Part shown: piece after piece, positions 1 to 29,300 of the stretch
How positions within the stretch are numbered: the first letter of the stretch is position 1
How the letters are laid out: the number at the start of each line of letters is the position of its first letter
Assembly: GCF_024713975.1 (NCBI RefSeq)
Contig: NC_091100.1
Span: 25,433,501 to 25,497,500 of the forward strand
Length of the DNA: 64,000 nucleotides
Source: Paralichthys olivaceus
Taxonomy: Eukaryota > Chordata > Actinopteri > Pleuronectiformes > Paralichthyidae
Direction of reading: 5' to 3'
The notes under the pieces: model-generated
What the model saw: only the letters and a program-made list of their open reading frames with translations
Database searches by the model: none
Told to the model about the DNA's origin: nothing
Made by a program: the position numbers and the translations under genes

Positions 1-31
1 ATATCTTCTCCTCTCCTCTTGTCCTCTACAG

Positions 32-432
32 GAGCCAATGTTAATGTAGGCAGAGGAGGAGACGGTCCTCTTCATGCAGCTGTCAGACAGGACGATGCTG
101 ATCAGGTGTCACTGTTGCTCGACTATGGAGCTGATGTCAACCTCAGAGACAGCAACAATCAGCGAGCTCTGGAGTTAGCGCCCCAGGGTGGAAAAACACA
201 GCAGCTGCTACAAGCATTTGAAGGTACCACAACGACATCGACTGAGGTGATTCTCAATACTGATGCGTACAAAAGTTGAAATTCAGGACTCTGTCTCTCT
301 CCAGTTTCTCCCAGGAGCCTCTGCCAGGTGTGTCGTATCCAGATCAGGAATCTGATTGGTCGATCCAGACTGAAGCATCTCTCCTGCCTTCCTCTGCCCC
401 CCCTGCTCACCCACTATCTGGAGCACACATAG
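32..432 (+). CDS. ASB-family ankyrin/SOCS-box protein, last two exons (partial)
   Basis: Two coding exons, 32-223 and 305-432, joined in frame (a phase 1 intron). The window opens inside the preceding intron; the acceptor AG is at 30-31. The first exon encodes ankyrin-repeat sequence: a repeat with PLHAAVRQDD and LLLDYGADVN, then a partial repeat beginning with LRDSNNQRALELA. After splicing, the second exon encodes a SOCS box with the BC-box pattern SLCQVCRIQIRN and the Cul5-box pattern LPLPPLLTHYL, ending EHT-stop. This architecture defines ASB proteins, substrate receptors of Elongin B/C-Cullin-5 ubiquitin ligases. I cannot say which ASB member it is; the SOCS box did not match the members I remember well. 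The 5' part of the gene lies left of the window. Reading unspliced through the intron gives an unrelated C-terminus, so the splice matters. Confidence 0.85.
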
Positions 433-3400
433 AGAGCACACACACACACACACACACACACAACACAGCTACTTCTTTTTAAGATTTTAAATTTGTGTGT
501 GCCACGCTCACATTACATGTCAACATATCATCTGCAGGAAGTTAACCATGAGTCGGCTCCTGCAACATCATTACTATCATCACACATTAAAACACAGTGA
601 AGTTTTGATGTAGTGCACATTGTACTCTGATACACCTTACATTGTTGCCATAACTACCACAGTCTCTCTATTTTTATGTTCATTCAGTTTGACTTCATAA
701 TTCCCAGTCAGATGATAGTCTGACATCTGTTCCAGATGTTTGGCTCTTTATATTGGCTAAACAGAAAATGTCATTTTGTGAATGCTGGAATGTTTTTTCC
801 ATTGATAAGTGCTGGCCTTCAATTATCTGTAATTTCATGTAAATACCAGTAAATTATCCTTGACACAACCTCACTGGTCTGTTCAGCAAGCTCACTGCTG
901 TGAACATCGAGGAGAATGACACTATTAGTTTGCTAAACTAGCTGAATGTATCTCAGTCTGTCATAAAGCTGTTTGTGTCCTGTGTCAACATTGTCAAATA
1001 GTAATTCATATCAAGGTTTTCATCATTGGTGGAGGAAGTATCCAGGTATTTTATTTAGTGTATAAAGTGTATTCCTTTACATGCAAGTCAAATGTAAGAA
1101 AATGTATGATAGTATAATCAGGAAAAAGTACTGAAAGTATTAAAAAATACACTGTGCAGAAGAAAGACCGATGTGACTGGTTTGCATCTGTAGTATATTG
1201 CTTCATTTGATTACCACTGCCCCTACATGAATGTGTAAGCAGCACTTACTGTATTGGTTCATTCATTGTTTGGTGTTTAAAAATGTCATTAGTGAAAATT
1301 CCCAAAGTGACACCTCCACAATGGTTTGTTTTGTCCAAATTGAAAAATAATTAAAACGTAATTGCTAATGTAATATATATATGTTTTGGTTTTTGGTTTG
1401 TTTTTTTTAAAGAAAAGCTGAATTTCCTCAAATTTCTGAATCTGGAAGTCTGAAATATTTGGCATTTGACAATTATCAAAACATTTGCTGATACATTTTC
1501 TGCCAATTGACCGATTGATCAATCACCTAATCATCTCAGGTGTACATGTATATACAGTATTGTTATGTAATCTATAATAAAGTATTCTATTTTAAAAACT
1601 GTTCAATTCATGAATGGTAATGTAAGGTGTTAGATAAAGGTAGTGCAGTAAAAAGGACACTTTCTCTCTGAAATGTGATAGATTACAAGTTTGATAAATT
1701 GGTACAAGTACCTCAACTCTGTTCTTCAGTACATGGACCATCATTACCAGTGTATACTGTGTGATATATTTAATATGAGCAAGCAATGTGTGATATAATT
1801 AAAAATAGACGCATTACCATAAAATGTCCCCTTAATATAAGCAAGTTTTGAAAGCTATAATGAACTGACTTTTTTTTCCTCACAATGGAACTGCGAGCCA
1901 ACAACTGGGTCCCACGTAAGGCCTAAGTTGACAACGGACCAAAGACGATCAACCAGGTTCGTCAGGAAGCAGTTAAGGATTTGGGCGTTTTCATTCCACT
2001 AAATTTGAATTTGAAGAATTGAAAGTACTAATTATAGATGCAACATAAAGCGTTTTTTTGAACCCCCCACTCTTTCACAGCCCATCCAAAACAAAGAATG
2101 AGTTTGACATGTTGCTTTAATTTGACCTCTCGACAGAATATAACACATTTAAATACAGACTGCTCTTTTTTGTTTTAATTCACAGTTGAATGTTGAATCA
2201 AACCTGGATCGCCTTGGTACGTGCAGTTGCATCTTCTGAAGCACAAATACAACTGCACAACTTGTAAAATATGCACATATCAATCAGCAATGGAGTAAAC
2301 ACACAACAAACATAATATTAACTCACAGTCAAGGCGCTTTTTCTCATAAAACATGACGCAGAACCTTCTACACACATTAACTCACTGCCTTTTAAAGGTT
2401 CTAAGGCATTAATGATTTTAATTTATGTTTTAAGTGACACACACTTCAATAAGTCCCAAAGTGAAGCAATACAACACAGCTCCTCCTTGTCAGCTGCTGT
2501 GCACTAACAATAGGTGACAGCTGGGAGTGTTGATGCTCGATGCTTTTACACATGGTGTAATTTCTTGAATAAATCAGGAAATACCTTATATACAGTCTAT
2601 GGGAAATACATGAAGACTTAATTCATCACAAAATGTTATGTTCTGCTTCATAATGTCCTGGACTTTTACACATTGACAGCAAAATATTAGAGATCTGCTC
2701 CTTCGATGAAACTAAAATGAATCAATATTTTTAGCTTTATTTCCCTTTATGGGTGTTGCTTCCCTACTGTTGTGCATCAGTATGTTGCCAGACTTAATAA
2801 GGAACACTGCCCCTATCAGAGAATGCCCCCCCCCCCCCCCCCCCCTCAACAATGAGATGAAATATCCGCCCATGCTGCTGCCTTCCTCTGACCTGAGGAG
2901 ACCTAAGGAATGTTGACAGGTTAAATGACGTGTGAGAGGTGATGCTGTGACGTGTGAGAAACGAGGACTTCCTGTACACGTGTACTTCCTGTACACACCT
3001 TTTTTTAAATTGAAAACTTGATGTGCAAACATCAAGGAACTCAAGTCATAACTAATAATACCACACATCAAGACACGATATGCACAAATGCAATGAATAC
3101 AAATATAAGAAAATACAAATGTAATTACAAAATCATAGCGTTAAGTCTGTTCTCGTCTTTAAATCTTCATGAGGTTTGAGAAGAGACTTTGCATGTTTCC
3201 CATCCATTAGTTTTAAGGTAGTGAGATGATTGTCCATCAGGTCCCATGTGAAGATAAGAGAGGTTTCATTTTCTTCCATTTGGATGATTGGATGAAAAAA
3301 GTGGCCTGGAGTAACAGGTAGTTCATAAACAGGTCACTTCCTTTCACTCAGATATAATATAGACAGCAATCATTCATTTGTTCTAATACTTTAAATAAAA

Positions 3401-4000
3401 AGCAACACCACTGCCTGTTGACACTTTTATCAGGTTAGATCCCTGGATCACTTCACACTTTTCATTTCCGCCTTCCTTCTTCTCAATGTTGTAAATGTAT
3501 AGACAATAAGGACAAAACCTCATCAACGGACAAGTTTCCTTCTTTCTTTTGTGTGTGGCTCATTGTGTCATGTTCCGTGACGACAATAAAACATGACAAC
3601 AATGCCACAGCCCACAGGAATAAGCTCATCCTGTCTGCCAGGTGTGGACAGAGGAACCAGACAGACATCTTCTCTATGCCTCCAGTAAAACCTGCTCTTT
3701 TCTCCTCGACGCGCTGTCAGAAGCTCAGGGACTGAAGTTTAAATGTGAAGCAACATACTGACACAGCGGCCACAGCAGAGCTATTTAACCCGGCCTCAGG
3801 AGTGTCTGTGCGGGCTGGGGCAGCGCGTCAGAGCAGGGGGCAGCTCCACCGGAGCCGTGTCAGCAGGAAGGTTAGCGGGGCAGGAGCACTGTCAACACGG
3901 GGACACCGCGGGAGCGCCTCCCTTAAGCCTGCAGGAACGCGACACTCCGGCGTGAAGCCGCACATCTACCAGCAAGTGCCAACATCAGCAGCTACTCGTT
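433..4000. other. Intergenic region between the ASB gene and GALNT7
   Basis: About 3.6 kb, AT-rich. It starts with a CA microsatellite (439-462) in the ASB 3' UTR, and an AATAAA-type signal at about 1574 could end that transcript. It contains a 20-base C run (2826-2845), a dispersed repeat (about 2900-3195) with a second copy at about 5160-5360, and GC-richer sequence from about 3760 that probably belongs to the GALNT7 promoter or 5' UTR. I see no convincing coding exon. Confidence 0.6.
2900..3195. repeat. Dispersed repeat, copy 1
   Basis: Shares a long stretch with about 5160-5360: GTGACGTGTGAGAAACGAGG, then a T run, then AAAACTTGATGT, CAAACATCAAGGAACT and AAATCTTCAT. The two copies differ at many positions, so it is an old interspersed element. 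No TIR or ORF was recognised. Confidence 0.6.
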
Positions 4001-4115
4001 AGCTGCCTTTACCTGGCTAGCCACCGTACCAACCCGGTTAGCCGTAGCTAGAAGCAGTAGCGGCTAACCTAGCTTAGCTGTCGGCAAGCCTGGCTCCGCG
4101 GGCAGACATTCCAAC

Positions 4116-18964
<14,849 letters not shown>

Positions 18965-21380
18965 GAACTGCACAACCTGACCTACACATGGATGACCACT
19001 GGGAGCTTGGAGAGACCTGTATGAGGAGATACACACACACACACACACATACACATACACATACACATACAAAGACAAATTAACCCATGCCAAGAAACAC
19101 ATCCATATTGTACATTTACAGGTACTGTCCTTCTGAAGAGAAGATGTTGTTGTTATGAGCCAGTCATTGTTAGCGTACCTCCACCATGATGGAGTCAAAT
19201 TGGTCACAGTTAGAGATACTGAGTATCTGCAATTAACTGCTACAGCCCAAATCCACTGGCATCAGCCTAGTCCTGCCTCCATCAAACTTTAGTCCTTGTA
19301 TTCAACTCTCACACAAACACAAACACAGACACTCCAGGTGGCAGATGAAGTGGCTGATGTGGAGGCTGAAGCTCCTGGTCCTCAGAAAGACAAACACTGA
19401 ACTAGAAACGTGTTGGCTCCATCTCTGTCTGTTCTCTTTGGCTCTCAGGTCTTTTCTAAACCACTACATTGAGTATATGAAGTGACTCACAGATATTCTA
19501 AATATTCAACAGTCATGCTCTAATTCGGCTTTTTCAATCAACCAAACTAAGTAGCTCACTTCCCAAAGATGGTAACATCATCAGTGTGTCTAACCAGGTG
19601 TCTGTACACACTGGCGGCTGTCTGCAGGTCAGGTTCAGGTGAGCTTTAGGCTGGAATAGTATTTATTGGGAATATCAAAGTAAATTTGGGTGAGGGAAAG
19701 GAAACTAGCAGCCAGATCCATATTTTTGAAAATGTATCATTTGAATTTTGAATGTGTCGCTGATGTCATGTGGATGTTTGTATTACATAAGCTGTGAAAA
19801 CTGGTCTGTTCAGTCAGCTGCTTCTTGTAGAGCCATCAGGCCAGTTTCAGTTGAACTACATCAGCCTTCATCTGAGGCCACAGCAAGTGGAGAGGATGTC
19901 CGCACTTAACAGACATGGTATCAAACTGCACGCACATGCTGAACAGTTCCTGTAGCTTTAGGCCTGATTCATACCTGGTGTTAACATGCACGTCCAGTAA
20001 TCTGATCACAAGTGAACAGCTCTGACACCCTCCGTTAGAATGTGTCTTTACATGTGACCACTTGGGATTGGATCTCAACAAGCAATGCTAAACAAGCATG
20101 TACATGATTTGTATTCACAAAAACAAAATGTGTTGTTGGCTGCCAACATCTCTTCTGACGGACATTTAATGAAGAATAGATCAAAACCGTACAGCCTGAC
20201 TTGATTCCCCGTTGTGTTCCAGACAAATCAAGTCACCCAAGATATTAGATACTCTTGTAATGTAATTTCTGGGTGTTTAAATGTCATGGACAAAGCCAGC
20301 TTACATGATTTTGAGTTGTATTCGTTTGAGAATGAGTATGTAAACTTAATGGTTAGCTGAGTAGGTTGTCCTTCAAACTGATAAACGAATGTGGCCACAC
20401 GTGTCTCAGCATCTCTGAATGTGGTCTGACTGAGCCGATCTCAATTGTGTCATCTATTCGCCTCGAGGGTGTTCACACTTTAACTTAGAGCTGTCCACTT
20501 GTGATCAAATCACCCAGGACATGCAGGTGTGAACAGGGTCTCTTACACAAACCTGCACTCACCAATGTATGAGAGACATTCTTGGCTGCCCTTATTAAAG
20601 TACAACTTCTAGCTTGAAGCTATACAGTAATCTGACATAATGATTCAGCACATGGTATCAACACTGTCCAGGACACAAGTCAAATTACAAAGATGAAAAC
20701 AAAGTGATGCTAATGTCCTCCTGCATGAAGCTTCACACAGTGTATGCTTCCTTAAACCACCTGAAGGTCAATTCTCTTTGTGCCCTGTCTGAACCAGCAG
20801 TCCTCCATCCCTCAGTGAGAATGCTTTCTGATGCACCCTGAGTGAAACAAACTCATACACTGTATTTGTTTAGTAAAACGTGATTGGTTGCCATTTACTT
20901 GTGTTGATTTCTATTGGCTTGAATGACTTAACAGACACAGATGATTTAGAAGAGAGCGAAGTGATCTGACTGACTGAGGACCCAGGACCTTACTGACAGT
21001 CTTGAGGAATTCAGTAGCTGACCCATTGACTGTGACTTAGTAATTGCCTGTCTAAAAAGGAGAAAAAAGCTGAGGTGTTTGGTTGGGGAATGAAGTAATT
21101 GAGAAATGCACAACTTATGGTGGGGAAAAAACAAAATGAAAGAAATTTGACTGCTTTTTTTTGGTTGTTTTGCTTTCGCAAGGGAAGAGGGTTTGGTGTA
21201 TGGATCATCATGTATGCAATGTTTTGTACAATGTAAATAGATTTCTTTCTAAAGACGATCAGGATGCATTTTGTGAAGGGCCTTGAATGATGTTGTAAAT
21301 ATCTAACTTATAGCAGAGATTTAATAATATGGGCTAAACAGTGGGTGGTGGAGGAAATAAAAGAGCTGATTTGTACTACG
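18965..21380 (+). other. galnt7: GALNT7 3' UTR
   Basis: About 2.4 kb from the stop codon to a poly(A) signal AATAAA at 21356-21361. It has a CA/CATA microsatellite (19029-19071) and no other gene. The short ORFs in it recur at 22992-25281 only because the block is duplicated. Confidence 0.65.
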
Positions 21381-22161
21381 ACCACTGCATTCTGTTTTTG
21401 TTTGATTTCAGGGAAACAAGTGTCTGCCCCTTTAGATGGTGCTGTAGTCGGGTCATGTTGGACCCAGGAAAATGTAAATCTATAATCTAAATCCTATAAA
21501 GTAGCGCTGGTAGTCTCGTTTTTTTTTATTATTATTTTTCCATGGCCCTTCTCTTCGCAGGTTTCTTACTCAGGTCAGATTGATTATGAAAAGAAGAGTA
21601 GAATAGAAAGTAGAATTTCTCAGCCTCCACTCAGTGATTGTTAAAAGACATCGGGAGCAGAATATACGGCATTTACCTTTAAATTAAAATGGAAATATGT
21701 CTTATGAACACAAACATTTAAAATGAATAACTGCAGAACTAGTTCAACTACAAACAATTTGTGCAGATTCTATGATTTGCATCACGGTAATATATCAGAA
21801 ACACCTTTCATTCCACAACTGCGGCAACAAAAGACCTAGAGTTGGAATTTCTATAAAGGTATTTTAATTTGTGTTTGCTATGTTAGCGTTTCTTCTAATT
21901 CCTGCTTGGATTTATGTTAGACGAGACAGTGGCTGTGATTTTAAAACCACTCCACTCAAGGACTATAGATTTATATATTTTAAAAAAGTGATTTACTTTG
22001 AGCTGCAAAAACAAACTTAGTTTTTTAGTTTTTTTTAGGATTAATTAAGTGCAGAACATTTCTCTACAACTGAGCTGGACAGGAAAAAAAAGACATAACA
22101 TGGACATCCGTTTACATCATCCGCTCTGTGATTGGCCGAAGTGACCGTCGTGCTCGCTCCC

Positions 22162-25100
22162 CATTCTCTGAACTGTTATAAGGATTTTTATTTATTTCAC
22201 AGTTATGCTTTGGAAGTTTTGGAAGCACACTGAATTACCTTGTTTAAATGTCCAATACAAATTGTGATGTGCAGTGAGACTACACCCCCTCCTGTACAAA
22301 CTTAAGCATGGCACAGTTTCAGTACACGTTCTCATTTAGTCTGTCGGCCGTTTGTCATTCAGCGAGAGAGCAATCCATTATGGTAATTATTACTTAGTTA
22401 GTACTGACCAAAGATTGTAAGCTACTTTTCAAAATGCATTGTGGGATACATCACAAAATGGCAAACTTAATATATAACAGTGGGTGATTTAGCCTATGCT
22501 AATGATTTTAAAATGAGATCAATGAATAGTCAACACAGGGATACAGGATATAAACCTTGGAACATGTATTTTAAATGTTATGGCACACAAAGCATCGTGC
22601 ATGCGTTTACACCTGTAATGTCATGTGATCGTGTTTTATCTGTAGTTTGATCACACAAAATACATTTTAACGCAGGTGTAAATTCAGTAAGTGTAACTGC
22701 TTCAAACATCAGGGGTTATAGTTGCCGTGTTTGACAGGTAACTGTTGTGGAATACTGAAACAAGCATCAGAGCTCCACTCTTACTTTAGCTAAAAGTAGA
22801 TACATATAAACGTTCTTATCTGAGGGCCCCTTAATACATCCATTTTTGACCACAGCTCCCCCTACTGGATACAGGAATCCACGTGGATCAAATATACCTC
22901 TTGTTGCTGGGGTGTTCTAGTAATATTCATCTGTATTCTCCTAACAGGGAAGTGTCTCGACCGCTCCGACCTGCTCCACAAAGTGTTCATATCAGACTGT
23001 GACAACAGTAAAACCACTCAGAAATGGGAAATGAACAATATAGTGGCCGTATGAGAACTGCACAACCTGACCTACACATGGATGACCACTGGGAGCTTGG
23101 AGAGACCTGTATGAGGAGATACACACACACACACACACACACACATACAAAGACAAATTAACCCATGCCAAGAAACACATCCATATTGTACATTTACAGG
23201 TACTGTCCTTCTGAAGAGAAGATGTTGTTGTTATGAGCCAGTCATTGTTAGCGTACCTCCACCATGATGGAGTCAAATTGGTCACAGTTAGAGATACTGA
23301 GTATCTGCAATTAACTGCTACAGCCCAAATCCACTGGCATCAGCCTAGTCCTGCCTCCATCAAACTTTAGTCCTTGTATTCAACTCTCACACAAACACAA
23401 ACACAGACACTCCAGGTGGCAGATGAAGTGGCTGATGTGGAGGCTGAAGCTCCTGGTCCTCAGAAAGACAAACACTGAACTAGAAACGTGTTGGCTCCAT
23501 CTCTGTCTGTTCTCTTTGGCTCTCAGGTCTTTTCTAAACCACTACATTGAGTATATGAAGTGACTCACAGATATTCTAAATATTCAACAGTCATGCTCTA
23601 ATTCGGCTTTTTCAATCAACCAAACTAAGTAGCTCACTTCCCAAAGATGGTAATCAGTGTGTCTAACCAGGTGTCTGTACACACTGGCGGCTGTCTGCAG
23701 GTCAGGTTCAGGTGAGCTTTAGGCTGGAATAGTATTTATTGGGAATATCAAAGTAAATTTGGGTGAGGGAAAGGAAACTAGCAGCCAGATCCATATTTTT
23801 GAAAATGTATCATTTGAATTTTGAATGTGTCGCTGATGTCATGTGGATGTTTGTATTACATAAGCTGTGAAAACTGGTCTGTTCAGTCAGCTGCTTCTTG
23901 TAGAGCCATCAGGCCAGTTTCAGTTGAACTACATCAGCCTTCATCTGAGGCCACAGCAAGTGGAGAGGATGTCCGCACTTAACAGACGTGGTATCAAACT
24001 GCACGCACATGCTGAACAGTTCCTGTAGCTTTAGGCCTGATTCATACCTGGTGTTAACATGCACGTCCAGTAATCTGATCACAAGTGAACAGCTCTGACA
24101 CCCTCCGTTAGAATGTGTCTTTACATGTGACCACTTGGGATTGGATCTCAACAAGCAATGCTAAACAAGCATGTACATGATTTGTATTCACAAAAACAAA
24201 ATGTGTTGTTGGCTGCCGACATCTCTTCTGACGGACATTTAATGAAGAATAGATCAAAACCGTACAGCCTGACTTGATTCCCCGTTGTGTTCCAGACAAA
24301 TCAAGTCACCCAAGATATTAGATACTCTTGTGATGTAATTTCTGGGTGTTTAAACGTCATGGACAAAGCCAGCTTACATGATTGTGAGTTGTATTCGTTT
24401 GAGAATGAGTATGTAAACTTAATGGTTAGCTGAGTAGGTTGTCCTTCAAACTGATAAACGAATGTGGCCACATGTGTCTCAGCATCTCTGAATGTGGTCT
24501 GACTGAGCCGATCTCAATTGTGTCATCTATTCGCCTCGAGAGTGTTCACACTTTAACTTAGAGCTGTCCACTTGTGGTCAAATCACTCAGGACATGCAGG
24601 TGTGAACAGGGTCTCTTACACAAACCTGCACTCACCAATGTATGAGAGACATTCTTGGCTGCCCTTATTAAAGTACAACTTCTAGCTTGAAGCTATACAG
24701 TAATCTGACATAATGATTCAGCACATGGTATCAACACTGTCCAGGACACAAGTCAAATTACAAAGATGAAAACAAAGTGATGCTAATGTCCTCCTGCATG
24801 AAGCTTCACGCAGTGTATGCTTCCTTAAACCACCTGAAGGTCAATTCTCTTTGTGCCCTGTCTGAACCAGCAGTCCTCCATCCCTCAGTGAGAAAGCTTT
24901 CTGATGCACCCTGAGTGAAACAAACTCATACACTGTATTTGTTTAGTAAAACGTGATTGGTTGCCATTTACTTGTGTTGATTTCTATTGGCTTGAATGAC
25001 TTTACGGACACAGATGATTTAGAAGAGAGCGAAGTGATCTGACTGACTGAGGACCCAGGACCTTACTGACAGTCTTGAGGAATTCAGTAGCTGACCCATT

Positions 25101-26234
25101 GACTGTGACTTAGTAATTGCCTGTCTAAAAAGGAGAAAAAAGCAGAGGTGTTTGGTTGGGGAATGAAGTAATTGAGAAATGCACAACTTATGGTGGGGAA
25201 AAAACAAAATGAAAGAAATTTGACTGCTTTTTTTTGGTTTTGCTTTCGCAAGGGAAGAGGGTTTGGTGTATGGATCATCATGTATGCAATGTTTTGTACA
25301 ATGTAAATAGATTTCTTTCTAAAGACGATCAGGATGCATTTTGTGAAGGGCCTTGAATGATGTTGTAAATATCTAACTTATAGCAGAGATTTAATAATAT
25401 GGGCTAAACAGTGGGTGGTGGAGGAAATAAAAGAGCTGATTTGTACTACGACCACTGCATTCTGTTTTTGTTTGATTTCAGGGAAACAAGTGTCTGCCCC
25501 TTTAGATGGTGCTGGAGTCGGGTCATGTTGGACCCAGGAAAATGTAAATCTATAATCTAAATCCTATAAAGTAGCGCTAGTAGTCTCGTTTTTTTTATTA
25601 TTATTTTTCCATGGCCCTTCTCTTTGCAGGTTTCTTACTCAGGTCAGATTGATTATGAAAAGAAGAGTAGAATAGAAAGTAGAATTTCTCAGCCTCCACT
25701 CAGTGATTGTTTGTTAAAAGACATCAGGAGCAGAATATACGGCATTTACCTTTAAATTAAAATGGAAATATGTCTTATGAACACAAACATTTTAAATGAA
25801 TAACTGCAGAACTAGTTCAACTACAAACAGTTTGTGCAGATTCTATGATTTGCATCACGGTGATATATCAGAAACACCTTTCATTCCACAACTGCGGCAA
25901 CAAAAGAACTAGAGTTGGAATTTCTATAAAGGTATTTTAATTTGTGTTTGCTATGTTAGCGTTTCTTCTAATTCCTGCTTGGATTTATGTTAGATGAGAC
26001 AGTGGCTGTGATTTTAAAACCACTCCACTCAAGGACTATAGATTTATATATTTTAAAAAAGTGAATTACTTTGAGCTGCAAAAACAAACTTATTTTTTTA
26101 GGTTTTTTTAGGATTAATTAAGTGCAGAACATTTCTCTACAACTGAACTGGACAGAAAAAAAAAGACATAACATGGACATCCGTTTACATCATCCGCTCT
26201 GTGATTGGCCGAAGTGACCGTCGTGCTCGCTCCC
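22162..26234 (+). repeat. Tandem duplication unit 2
   Basis: Second copy (4073 bases) of 18072-22161. Length differences include a shorter CA tract (23121-23145 against 19029-19071). Its right end continues without a break into the SARAF first exon, so this copy keeps the native SARAF promoter while unit 1 keeps the native link to GALNT7 intron 14. Confidence 0.95.
22948..23054 (+). pseudogene. Duplicate GALNT7 terminal exon (orphan exon 15')
   Basis: 107 bases identical to 18858-18964, with the same CTAACAG acceptor and the same stop. It encodes KCLDRSDLLHKVF through NNIVAV-stop, the last part of the lectin domain. A copy of the 3' UTR and poly(A) signal (25426-25431) follows. It could be used as an alternative terminal exon of GALNT7 giving the same protein, or be unused. 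Confidence 0.85.
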
Positions 26235-26349
26235 CATTGGTTTAGAACGGTGAAAACAGATGAGGCAACCCGGAAGTCGAAGTGGGTTGTTGTGCTGTGT
26301 GAAGACAGACGGAGAAGTGTCGAGGAGTCCTGCAGGATCACAGCGGGAC
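26196..26349 (+). promoter_or_regulatory. saraf: SARAF proximal promoter and 5' UTR
   Basis: Contains an inverted CCAAT box (GTGATTGGCCGAAG) at about 26201, then GC-rich sequence leading to the ATG. A truncated copy of the first part (to GCTCGCTCCCCATT) remains at 22121-22165. No clear TATA box. Confidence 0.5.
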
Positions 26350-29300
26350 ATGGAGCGCCTCACTGCGGCTCTGGTACAGCTGCTGATGCTGGGACTCGTT
26401 CACAGCTGGAATGACGGTAGGTTCCTCTCCTCCTCTGCCTCAGGGGTACTCTATGGTGGTACTCTATGGTGGAACACCAGCCGCCATGTTTACACACCTC
26501 CTCACACCTGGATCAGCAGACATCGGCACAGGGCCGAGCAGATGATGAGCGAATGATCATTTCTGGATGAACTATCCCTTTAAGTATATAAAGGCTTTAT
26601 CAACTGTTATTAACTGTGTTAACTAATGCTTAATACGTTATCTGCAAATACTCACTGATCAGTTCACTTCCGGGCTGCCAGGGTTGTTGGTCTCTGTTTA
26701 ATGTGAGACACTACGAGTTAGTCATGTAAATACAATTTACAGAAATACATTTCCTCTCTATCAACCTGAACATCGGATAAAACCAGTTAAAGAATGGTGT
26801 TTCATTTTGTCTTTGACACGTCGTATCTAAAGGTTTTTACTTTGGGGGAGTTTTTATTTCCATAATAAGGCTGTGAATGATACATGAGCAAACCCCTTCT
26901 GTAAAACACCTGAACATATGAGACTTTACACTGCACAGGGTGGTTAATGCATGTTACACAAATAACGAGCAATGACTTGAACAAACAGACATTATAATGC
27001 TATGAAATCCACAGACACAAACAAAAGGACCTTTTTTTCCCACTTGTCTGAAAGAAAGGATGTTATTGAATCAAAACTTCTCCTTTATTATCACCTGGAA
27101 TTTGTTCTGTGTCGTGGTCTTCAGTGTCCAGTTTGATCATCCTCTGGAGAAGGGTCTCAGAAAGTGTTCATTCTCTTTATTACTGTGCACGTTTTTCCCC
27201 TGACTGCAGACAGCGTGCTGCTGCGGGACGTCCAGGTGTTGACTCTGTACAAGGGTCGCTACACCCGAGCACAGCGCTCCAGGCCCATCCCTCAGCTCCA
27301 GTGTGTTGGTGGCTCAGCAGGCTGCCATGCCTTCGTCCCGGACGTGGTCCAGTGTCAGAACAGAGGCTGGGATGGAGTGGATGTCCAGGTGAGGACATAG
27401 TGTAACATCTGTTCATTCATCTGCAGATTATTTTCTCGATGATTAATTGATCGGCTATACTCTAAAGTCCAAAAAAAGACCATCTCATCATCTCAAAGTC
27501 AAAGCTGCTGTTTTCATCTTATCCAACCAACAGTCTGAAACTCAAACATCTTCATAGTACCATCACAGAAGAGGAAGAACAACCACAACCTGAAATGTTT
27601 CTGTTTTTTAAAGGTGTCTTTGAATCAAGTATTACAATAGTTCTTAATTTATTTTCTGTAATCAATGAATGAATCCGGCCATACTGGTTACATTATTGAT
27701 CATGAAGCTGTTCAGATTGTCAAACTTTGGGGACATTTTACCTGGTAAGTAGGTAAAGGTCATGCACCCTGAACAACATTTACTTCTTGTGGATGTAGAA
27801 AATAAAACATCAGGCCATAGAGAACAGATTTTTGGCTGTTCTCTGAAGCGGTGCTACTTCCTTGATGTGTTTTGAATGACGTGGTCTGTGATTTTAACCC
27901 CTGCTCTCTGCCACAGTGGGAGTGTAAGACTGATATGGACCATGCATACCGGTTTGGTCGCATCGAGGTGAGCTGTGAGGGCTACAGCCACCCTGATGAT
28001 GCCTACATACTAAAGGGCTCCTGTGGGCTGGAGTACTCACTGGAACTTACTCAGGAGGGCCAAAGGAGGACTCAAGGCAGCCGGGGCTCTCAGAGTGGAT
28101 TCAATGGGTTTGGAGGTGGGAAGATTGAGATATTAGATTGACGGGGCTTCATCTTCATTCATTGAAAATTTTTTTAATTAATTTTTCAATTTGTTTGTCT
28201 CAGGTCTCGGGGGCTTTGCCTCCAGTTTCTTCAGTGGTTTCTCAGGAAACAAGGAGCAGCCTCAGCAGCACAGCCATCAGAGCTCCCACCCCTCTCACAG
28301 CGAAGGCTCCGGAGGCTTGCTGGTGGTTGCTGTGCTTCTGCTCTTAGCCTACGGCATCTACAAGTTGTTCCTCAGTGGGAACACGGCGCAGTGGGGGCAG
28401 GACGGAGGGCAGGCTGGGTACCCCAGAGATAATCACCATGACTCCACTGCAGGACCACCACCCCCAGGATTTAAGCCTGACTTCACAGGTGCTGTATGCA
28501 GAGGGATGTAGTGTGAATAGAGCAATAGTTTGTCTGGGTTGTGCTACAGATTGAATAGAAATGTGTGTGGTCCTGTTGTGGAGGACAGGGTGGTCATATT
28601 ATTTTATCTTGTACAACGAGATTAGAGCTACTTTGCTGAAATCTAGATTCTTTTCTTTCTGTTCAGGCTATACCGGGGCCAACCCAGGATACGGTTTTCA
28701 TAATGACTACACTCACAGACAACAGTTCCCAGGTGGCCGAGCTTCTACCGGCACAGGTGGAGGCTTCTGGACTGGAATGGGGACAGGAGGTGTCCTGGGA
28801 TATCTTTTTGGTCGTCAGAGGTTAGTAATGAGATGGAGAGAGAGCTGACAGCACATCGTTCCTCTTCCACTTCACTCAGAGCCTCACTTGTGTGTGTTTA
28901 TGTTCGTTTTACAGAAACCAGCCGCACAACTACAACTACTCCAACTACACTGACAGCAGACCTCCTCCCACACACGCCTCCTCCTCTGGGACACGCACTG
29001 CTTCAGGTGTGTTTGCCTGTCAGAGAACTGGACCACACACACATACACATACAAAGCAAAAATGCAAATGTAGTAAAAGGGAAAAACTGAAATATCACAT
29101 GAACAGTGACACTTTAGACACAAGTTTAGCTCAGGTTCCTCCTAATTCTCTTGATCATCTCTGAGATGTTTCTACATCTTCTCCATATTTGGTTAAATCT
29201 TTTGATTGGAAGTGATTCTGAATGACAGACATTCAGCATTAAGCATAGCATTTGCTCTAGTTATATCTTTAATCTATTGGAGACTCAAATCGCTATGGTG